Part shown: positions 57,251 through 64,000 of the stretch, piece by piece
Layout of the letters: every line of letters begins with the position of its first letter
Position numbering within the stretch: the first letter of the stretch is position 1
NCBI GenBank assembly: GCA_022661535.1
Contig: JAKULF010000009.1
Location: 2,108,001 to 2,172,000, forward strand
Direction of reading: 5' to 3'
Origin: Eutypa lata
Lineage: Eukaryota; Ascomycota; Sordariomycetes; Xylariales; Diatrypaceae
DNA: 64,000 bases
Notes under the pieces: generated by a model
Seen by the model: only the letters and a program-made list of their open reading frames with translations
What the model was told of the DNA's origin: nothing
Databases searched by the model: none
Position numbers and translations under genes: made by a program

Positions 57251-57650
57251 GTCAATTATTTTTTTAATTCCGTTTTTCTCTCTTTCTTCTTTTTGCATCA
57301 CTGCGCATCTTTTTGGTTTTCTTTTTATTGTTTAAATACCTTATTAATCATTATAAATATCAATATGTTTATTATTATCATTTGATACCTTCCCTTGCTG
57401 CTTACCTACTCTCTTATCCCTAAAACCTTGACAGACGAGATGAGGTCGTCAAGAAAACGGAAAAATAACGTGTAAGACGAATATATCAGAAGTTCTATTG
57501 TATAAGAAACTGCCTGAAGGACAGGTATCAGAAGGGAAAAGGATGTAGGTCCTATCCTGGGTTTTACATATAAAAAAAAAGGACATCTTTCTTTCTTAAC
57601 AAAACGGAACTATATTATACTTTTACAAATATACCCAAATTAATAGAATA

Positions 57651-58228
57651 ATGTTATTTACACCTTAGTTTTTTAAACTTCCACACCTTACTTTTTGATG
57701 CCAGGTGGCAACCGGGCCGTCGCGAGATTGACGGCCCGCTTACCACTTATTTACGTATATAGTTATCACCACCGAGCTGCCATCACTTTAAGTAGCTATT
57801 ACCACTCAATTATAATATTCTATTAAATAATCTACCTATAAGCCATATATTTAGATACGTGGTAGCTAGGTAATGGTAACTACCTAGGTAGGTAATGGCA
57901 GTTAAGTAAGTGGCAACTAGGTGATAGTCCATTGCAATTTAATAAGCTACCTACTTATGCAATCAAGCTCTACCTTTAATAGTTTAATTTCACTTATACG
58001 TATTTCTGCTAAAAAAAATCGAAAAAGTTATTACTTTATAAATATATATCTATAAAATTTAATATAATATTCGCGTTAATTTTTAATAAATAATAAAAAC
58101 GATTAGATTTATTATAATTATTAATCTTTAAGCATAAAGAGAAAACGGCATAGGTATAACGGCCCGGTTGCCACTTGGCATCAAAAAGTAAAGTATGGAA
58201 GTTTAAAAAACTAAGGTATAAATAACAT
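57651..58228. mobile_element. MITE-like element with 70-base terminal inverted repeats
   Basis: The left end (57651-57720) and the right end (58159-58228) are inverted copies of about 70 bases with only a few mismatches. They share ATGTTATTTA at the tip, then ACCTTAGTTTTTTAAACTTCC, then TTACTTTTTGATGCCA and GTGGCAACCGGGCCGT. The 438-base interior is AT-rich without an open frame and contains repeated GGCAAC/TAGGTA motifs. No clear target-site duplication was seen. This fits a non-autonomous DNA transposon. Confidence 0.85.
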
Positions 58229-58985
58229 CACTTAATTAATAATACACAATATAAAATACTAAAGACCATTATTAAATTGATTATCACCCGGGCCTGCCAT
58301 TACCTAGATTGCCTCATAGTGCTACTTGTTTATGGGATGGATATTGTTAAGATGCAGTAATAAGAAGGTCCAGGTTAATATCTTAAGATGCCCCTTTTAA
58401 TTTAGAACAATTATCCCCTTACTGCCACTGTTGGACACCATCAAGTGCGCATCACCTATCGACGGTTTTCAACAAACTAATTGCACCGCCAAATTTTGTA
58501 GTCACTTGCTGAAACAAAGTGGACTTCATAGCCACTTATAGGCAGAGTGACATTGTAACATGATGAAACCCTAGATCCACTTGCTGCCGGACTAAATGGT
58601 ATTACAATAAGATAACCAAAGTCTGAATTATCTATGTTTAGATGGCAATAAACAATCCGCAATTATTCCATCTAAAATATCCTCTAAGTCGTATTAATAT
58701 AATAACTTTCTTCAAAATTATATTTCATCTTTCATAGGATAAGCGGAGCTGTAGTAGCTACTGTTGTATTAAAGGCAGATGGCAATGATTCTAATGATGA
58801 CGTCGATATTAGTATAACTGACGTTGATACAGATTTCTAGTTGAATAAATGCTAGCATCAACAAGTAGTTTGCTCAACGAATTTCCTGTGTTCTCGAGGC
58901 TAATGCCTCGAAATGTCCCAGCAGTGGCGCCTTGAATTCCCTGTACGTTCATTTCAATCATTATCAACACCTAGGATTTCAGAAC

Positions 58986-59183
58986 GTATTGTCAAAGTGG
59001 TTAAGTAGTTACATACCCCTTGAAGGAGTCTGAATGAGTCAAAGGGGCTCTAAGGACCTAAGGTATCAATGGCAAGGCAGCAGCAAGGTGTACCAGGCTA
59101 TATCTAGCCGACGATTCCTAATCTGGATACAAATATAAAACTGAGCTTCCTGGCAATACCTGACATACCCCTATCTTCTGACA
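58986..59183 (-). repeat. Dispersed repeat copy 2, LTR-like
   Basis: Reverse-oriented homologue of 50699-50905. Shared blocks include TATTGTCAAAGTGGTT, CTCTAAGGA, CAATGGCAAGGCAGCAGCAAG, CAGGCTATATCTA and CTTCCTGGCAATACCTGAC, ending TCTGACA. The central part is more diverged. Confidence 0.72.
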
Positions 59184-60106
59184 ATTGCACCCGAATTCTT
59201 CAATGGTGGCTATACTATATCAAGTTTTTATTTTTATTTGAGGCTGCGAACTTAGGCCATTGGTGAATGAATAAACCACTAGAAATGGGTATATACGTAG
59301 AGATGGACTAGTAGACGAGGGTGCATGGAAAGAGTCATTCTTGGATCTAAAGTCTGATGAACATGCAAAAAACCAGCCACTCGTTCCAGTAAGGTTAGCT
59401 AATGGAGATAAAGCTGCTCATCTGTACTATATACACCAGCTGAAAAGAATTAATTTAAGATTAACTATCAGTTAAGTCAATATTGGAGATTGGTAAGGTA
59501 TATATATTCCTAGCATATTGATGAGGCTGGGAATTACGTTTAATCTATGGATCTAGACGGAGTATTCAGATATAAAGGGACATCATAATGACAACTTTGT
59601 AATTAAACCACCGTGGTTGTAAGATTTGATGGTTACTGGCAAATCGGCATACGATCAACTTCATTTGCACTTAAAAACTGGGGAGCTAGAACAACACAAC
59701 TTTCATCAAGACCATTTACGGCTTAACGATCACTCACCCGTAAATGGGCAACGACAACAGCAGAATGAAATAACTAGATCGTTGGACTAATAGCTAGCAA
59801 CTTTCAGGACCTCACAAAAAAGCCAGTGACAAGGGATCAAAAATCCACTTCTTTGAATGAATTGCTACTTTATTACTTGCGATCAAGCAAGCAAGAAAAA
59901 TATTCTCTCTACAATTCCATGCTATGATGATTTGAATCCAACAATCTCCCCTCTCTTTACACACAGGGCGTTCGTTTGTTGAATTACTCAAATTAATACT
60001 AAGAAAGACAACTTGAAGTATAATAAAATAACAATGATAACAAGAAAAAAATACTGACGTCGGTGTCGCAATGCTACTCAATGCCATGCAATAATATGTC
60101 TTCACA

Positions 60107-60107
60107 C

Positions 60108-60138
<31 letters not shown>
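60107..60138. repeat. (GAT)n microsatellite
   Basis: About ten copies of a GAT trinucleotide, next to the 3' side of CAF120. Confidence 0.9.
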
Positions 60139-60440
60139 CCTCCGCAAAACTTGGAGGGGGTGTATACAAGTAGGAAAACCCAGGCCGTTTCGACTATTCC
60201 TCGGCCGTGTTCATATGCAAAAGCCGGCAGCTATTTTTAGGGGGATTCAAAACCCGTATCCATATGCCCATGACGCCTCTCTTGATGCTTAACGCCGGTA
60301 CAACTACGCAAAAGGAAGATACAAGACTCGAAACTAGGAGAGAAAAAAGGAAATCCTCAAGGGCGACGAGGGATCTTGTGTGTTTTTTTGGATTTATTTG
60401 ATTTGATGTAAAGGAGATATGCCTAGCCCTCAGCCATGAA

Positions 60441-63400
60441 CTAGAATGCGTGGCCTTGATAGTAACCGCCCCCTTGCCCATAAGATCCCGGTTGGTAGTT
60501 TTGCTGCGGAGGGCTATGTGGTGGCGGGGAAGGGGCGAACTGGCTGCCCGCTGGTGGCGAAATGGCTTGTCCCGGAGGGAAGCGAGGATCAAATCCACCC
60601 CCTTGAGGTGAAGGATAACCTGGAGCTGGCGATGACCAGCCAGCTGGCTCTTGGGCCCGTGCCCCGGGTTGAGCGAAGTTCTGGGGCATCCCATATCTCT
60701 GCGGCCCTGGAGACTGAGGTCCTCGAGTCATATTTGAGTACATACCAGAAGGAGGTGGCATTCCAGGTGACATGGGTGGTTGTTGGTATTGGTTGAACGC
60801 TTGCTGGTGTTGTCGTTGGTTAATGGCATGTTGAGCAGCCTGACTACTCCACCCTTGCCTCATCTGTTCCTTTTCACGTTCTCTCGCATCAATTGCACCC
60901 ACCAGTCCTCCCCCGATGGAAGGAAGATTCTTATTTCCCGCCATATTTATCAACGGAGAGCCGGTGACACGGGCTACGTGCTCTTGCTCGCGAGCTGATA
61001 AATGGGAGTCCATGCCACTTTGCCCGCCAAGCACGGCACCGGCACCTCGCGATCCAGGGCGCTGGAGTAGTTCACCGGCCCCACGGGAGCCTGGTCGTTG
61101 TTGTAAAAGATCTTGAGAACTGTTTCGAGAATGTGCGGTACCAATGTAATCCCCAGATATGGGCTGATTCAATGGAGGAGTTGGAGTACCGGCCCGGTAT
61201 CCGCTGAGCGAGTTGCTGGATGGCTGTCGTTGGTGTGCGTATAATGGTGTAGCAGCAGCGGCAGCTCTCTGTTGAACGAATTGTTCGGGAGATATACCGT
61301 TGTGACCACCCATATTGGCAGGGGGTGAAGCCGGGTGCCAAATCATACTTCTACGAACGGTTTCCTCGGATTCCTGACGATTGTGACCCACATCAAAACC
61401 TGGTCCTGGTGATCGTCTTGCTCCCGGCATGGCAGCGGGAGACTGCGACCGAGGGGCAGGGGAGAACGATCTCGGTGGTGGTGCCATGTTAGCTGTGGGG
61501 GTTTTCGACCGTGGCATATTTGCATAATTCATGGTAGGGCCAAAATCAACACTGGGTATATCAAACGACCCGGCCGAATGTGGTGACGCATCTTCATTTC
61601 CGACCGTGCGAAGAACTCCAGCTCTTGGGCGCTCGACTGACGATGCCGTCTCAGTCGAGGGACGACTGCTCGCATAATCGGGACTGTCAGTTGACGCACT
61701 GTCATCGTAACGACTGCTTGATTGACTTTGGAATGTATTTTGACGTCGTACTGCTGACCGCGGAGAGCTATTCCCGGAGGAACCGTGTGGTCGAATTTGA
61801 TTTAGAACGTTGGAGTCTATGCTGGCTGCCGTAAAACTCCCGTTACTAGTAGATGGAGTGTCGGGGATGCCACCATTTTGCCGTTGTCGGTTCTGAAGGC
61901 TATCACCACGTGCTGGAATGGGCTTTCTATGAATAGGAGGTGATGTATTAAGAGGAGGTAGAGGCCCACGGTTTGGAGGGGGAGATCGTGGTCCTGGGCC
62001 ACCACGACCCGGTGGGCCTGGAAGAGGACCCTGAGGAGGACCCTGAGGAGGCCCTTGGGGAGGGCCTCGGTACATGTTAGGCGGATAATTCGGATTGCCC
62101 CGACCAGGAGGCATATTGTGTGGAGGCATTCTCTGGGGGAAGCCACCGGGTGGAGGACCACCACGTCCTGGAGGAGGCTGGTTTCCCGGGGTTGTGGGCC
62201 GGGAATTGGGCTTTCGCATATCTGGGGTGCCGGTGCGTGGGGGACCTCGGGGTCCAGGAGGTGGGCCCATGTTTTGGTTCAATGGGGATCTTGAACGCTG
62301 GTTTGCCAGGTTGTGTTGAGGTGGGGGCAGCCCAGGGGAGCGTGGAAAGTGACTATCCGCTAGAGCTTCACGAGGTCTGGCATTAGCAGACATTCCATCG
62401 TTTTTGGCGTTGGCGTGAACAAGTACCGGTGGTGGACCACGTGGGTCACGCTGTTGAGGGGGCGGTCCAGAACGCTCCTCATTTGCAAATTCGTTCGAGT
62501 AAACGTCATCGCCGACGGGGACGCCACCTGCTTTGGCCAGCTGTGCAAGCGTGGTACTGGAAAGACGACTGGTGGCACGGCGCAACTCAGGCGCATGGTA
62601 AGGCCGGTTGGTAGGCTTCTGGCCTGGAGTATGAGAGAAATCCGGCGGCCGAGAGACTGGTTCAGGAGTTCCCATGTTTAAACGCAAAGCCCCAACCTCA
62701 GGAATCGGTGTAGGTTCTGAGTCTGAACTGGTGCGTTCGGGCGTAGAAGCTAGGTCATTCACAAAATTCTGGGCAGGATTAGGTCCACGACCGGAAAGTG
62801 GGCTCCTGGCGTAGAGATTGTCCTGGTGAGGGGGTGGTTGCGGTGGTAGGGCAGGGTCCGACGCATTCCTACTGTGACGGGAACCAGCCAGGGGAGAAGG
62901 TACATGTTGGCCGGAAGGGGACTCATCTGTTGGAGGAGGGCGGCTGTTGAGAGAAAAGGAGCGGGATGTCCTAGTGGCCGGTGGTGGTGCGTCAGCAAAA
63001 CCAACTCGACCCTTCGCGGCACCGGGAGTCCCTGCTCCGAAGCTGAGTCTCTTGGAGCGGCTGTCCCTACGGCTAGGAGGGGTGCTGCTTCCGCCTTCAT
63101 CGACCGAGTTCATACGAGAGCCCGTCAACTCCTTCAATTTCTTCCTCCATTCTCGTTCACTCCAGCTCGAGCTGCCTTCTGTGAGGATGAGGCTTGAAAC
63201 ATCTAGGATTTCTAGATAGCCATAGCGCTTAGACTTAGGCATAGCGAACATTAGAGATCGTGCATCTAGCACACTTGCAACGAGCTTCCCTGGACGACCA
63301 TACAACCCGAAAGTATCCCACGTAGGAAACAAATACTTCAGCATCATGCCAAAACCACTGAGAGCCGGAGCCACTTCGGGCATTATAAACACGAATCCTT

Positions 63401-64000
63401 CGGTAGAGGACGGCGGATCTGCGTGTATCGTAATGTCTCCCTCGATTTTGATGAGCGTAGAGGTGTCGATGAGCGACTTGGCTTGAGGATACAAGGCATA
63501 CGCGGAGTACGAGTCGGTGATGGTGGCTATCGGCAGCATCTTCTTGTGCTTCTTCCCTTCTTTCTTCTGGTCGTAGAACTTGATGTCACCTTTCAGGATA
63601 GGCGCATGAGAGCGGTCGTACGGGGACTTCTTTTTCATCTCTTTCTGCATCTTCATGTACTCTTTCTCATCCGGGGGGGAAATAACACACCAGCAGCGCT
63701 TCCAAGGCATACCGGCACCAAATCTTACTCTGACCCACAGCTCCACGGGGACGCGGGTTCTCTCCATGATGACACCAATGTTGGGTAGCGTCTTACCCTT
63801 ACCAGCTATCAAAGCGCCGGTATAGGCCTCCTGAAGCGAAGAATACTCGAACATGGCGAGCCGAATACCAGCGGTCCATTGAATTAGGGAATGGCGGGAA
63901 TTGAAATGCAGTAGATACCGATTTCGGCCTGCGGTTGAGATACTTAAAATATTCTGAAGCGGTTGTTCCTCATTAGACCTCGTTGGCAGGGAATCAATCT
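60441..64000 (-). CDS. CAF120-like CCR4-NOT complex protein, 5' end outside window
   Basis: The frame is open from the stop at 60441 to the right edge (at least 1186 residues), so the start lies beyond 64000. The N-terminal part reads LQNILSISTAGRNRYLLHFNS, HSLIQWTAGIRLAMFE and LQEAYTGALIAGKGK (PH-like). It continues into a second PH-like region beginning VRVRFGAGMPWKRCWCVISPP, with YDRSHAPILKGDIKFYDQKKEGKK and YALYPQAKSLIDTSTLIKIEGDI. This matches yeast Caf120 and Skg3. The remaining 800 residues are Pro, Gln, Gly, Ser-rich and probably disordered, with many PPG repeats around 62000. Caf120 associates with the CCR4-NOT complex in mRNA turnover. Core gene; looks intact within the window. Confidence 0.92.
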   Translation of the reverse strand, partial: IDSLPTRSNEEQPLQNILSISTAGRNRYLLHFNSRHSLIQWTAGIRLAMFEYSSLQEAYTGALIAGKGKTLPNIGVIMERTRVPVELWVRVRFGAGMPWKRCWCVISPPDEKEYMKMQKEMKKKSPYDRSHAPILKGDIKFYDQKKEGKKHKKMLPIATITDSYSAYALYPQAKSLIDTSTLIKIEGDITIHADPPSSTEGFVFIMPEVAPALSGFGMMLKYLFPTWDTFGLYGRPGKLVASVLDARSLMFAMPKSKRYGYLEILDVSSLILTEGSSSWSEREWRKKLKELTGSRMNSVDEGGSSTPPSRRDSRSKRLSFGAGTPGAAKGRVGFADAPPPATRTSRSFSLNSRPPPTDESPSGQHVPSPLAGSRHSRNASDPALPPQPPPHQDNLYARSPLSGRGPNPAQNFVNDLASTPERTSSDSEPTPIPEVGALRLNMGTPEPVSRPPDFSHTPGQKPTNRPYHAPELRRATSRLSSTTLAQLAKAGGVPVGDDVYSNEFANEERSGPPPQQRDPRGPPPVLVHANAKNDGMSANARPREALADSHFPRSPGLPPPQHNLANQRSRSPLNQNMGPPPGPRGPPRTGTPDMRKPNSRPTTPGNQPPPGRGGPPPGGFPQRMPPHNMPPGRGNPNYPPNMYRGPPQGPPQGPPQGPLPGPPGRGGPGPRSPPPNRGPLPPLNTSPPIHRKPIPARGDSLQNRQRQNGGIPDTPSTSNGSFTAASIDSNVLNQIRPHGSSGNSSPRSAVRRQNTFQSQSSSRYDDSASTDSPDYASSRPSTETASSVERPRAGVLRTVGNEDASPHSAGSFDIPSVDFGPTMNYANMPRSKTPTANMAPPPRSFSPAPRSQSPAAMPGARRSPGPGFDVGHNRQESEETVRRSMIWHPASPPANMGGHNGISPEQFVQQRAAAAATPLYAHQRQPSSNSLSGYRAGTPTPPLNQPISGDYIGTAHSRNSSQDLLQQRPGSRGAGELLQRPGSRGAGAVLGGQSGMDSHLSAREQEHVARVTGSPLINMAGNKNLPSIGGGLVGAIDAREREKEQMRQGWSSQAAQHAINQRQHQQAFNQYQQPPMSPGMPPPSGMYSNMTRGPQSPGPQRYGMPQNFAQPGARAQEPAGWSSPAPGYPSPQGGGFDPRFPPGQAISPPAGSQFAPSPPPHSPPQQNYQPGSYGQGGGYYQGHAF

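Larger units (their letters stand above)
56170..60440. other. Long AT-rich, repeat-bearing, gene-free stretch
   Basis: About 4.3 kb between two minus-strand genes. It contains an inverted-repeat element (57651-58228), a dispersed repeat copy (58986-59183), a tRNA-like remnant (about 57130-57250) and a (GAT)n microsatellite (about 60107-60138). A short open frame near 58745-58840 ends VDTDF and could be the tail of a dead transposase, but this is weak. Composition is strongly AT-rich. Confidence 0.6.

Noticed and set aside
1..64000. CRISPR array, prophage or bacterial operon
   Set aside because: No regularly spaced direct repeats were seen, and intron-bearing genes show the DNA is eukaryotic.

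Overview
The window is nuclear DNA of a filamentous ascomycete (Pezizomycotina; a sordariomycete is most likely, judging by gene content and intron style, but this is inference). The evidence is short GT-AG introns of about 45 to 165 bases, genes on both strands with no operons, fungal housekeeping proteins (VPS9, CSN4, CAF120, a Dnf3-type flippase), fungal accessory families (2EXR, SRPK-like kinase, P450, MFS), and long gene-poor AT-rich spacers with decayed genes and repeats. No rRNA, intact tRNA or CRISPR was seen.

Layout. 0.8-13.8 kb: a TPR-like conserved protein, an M20 amidohydrolase of the PM20D2 type, a 2EXR protein and a P4-ATPase flippase. 13.8-25.9 kb: AT-rich DNA holding an SRPK-like kinase, a large fusion of a trypsin-like protease with a degenerate kinase, and, divergent from it, a broken gene ending in a single membrane segment. 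25.9-36 kb: an intronless P450, VPS9 (VPS9 plus CUE domains), a small low-complexity protein and an MFS transporter. 38.6-40.7 kb: a decayed IucA/IucC-type siderophore synthetase. 41.2-46.2 kb: four short genes that all carry glycine-rich tracts (an H-type lectin, a one-pass membrane protein, a ubiquitin-like protein and a small Gly-rich protein). 48.0-50.3 kb: a viperin homologue head-to-head with a nucleoside monophosphate kinase. 51.4-56.2 kb: CSN4, an SGNH hydrolase and an unknown coiled-coil protein. 56.2-60.4 kb: AT-rich, repeat-bearing DNA with a 578-base terminal-inverted-repeat element. 60.4-64 kb: CAF120, cut by the right edge.

How the genes fit together. Core genes (flippase, VPS9, CSN4, CAF120) are interspersed with fast-evolving accessory genes. 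The clearest functional unit is viperin plus NMP kinase. Viperins convert CTP, or another nucleotide, to a 3'-deoxy-3',4'-didehydro nucleotide that terminates RNA synthesis; a linked NMP kinase could supply the substrate, as CMPK2 does beside RSAD2 in vertebrates. Together with the lectin/Gly-rich cluster and the protease-pseudokinase gene, the window looks like an accessory, possibly immune, region, but only the viperin link has strong precedent. All splice sites were read by eye; every multi-exon model given keeps the frame.
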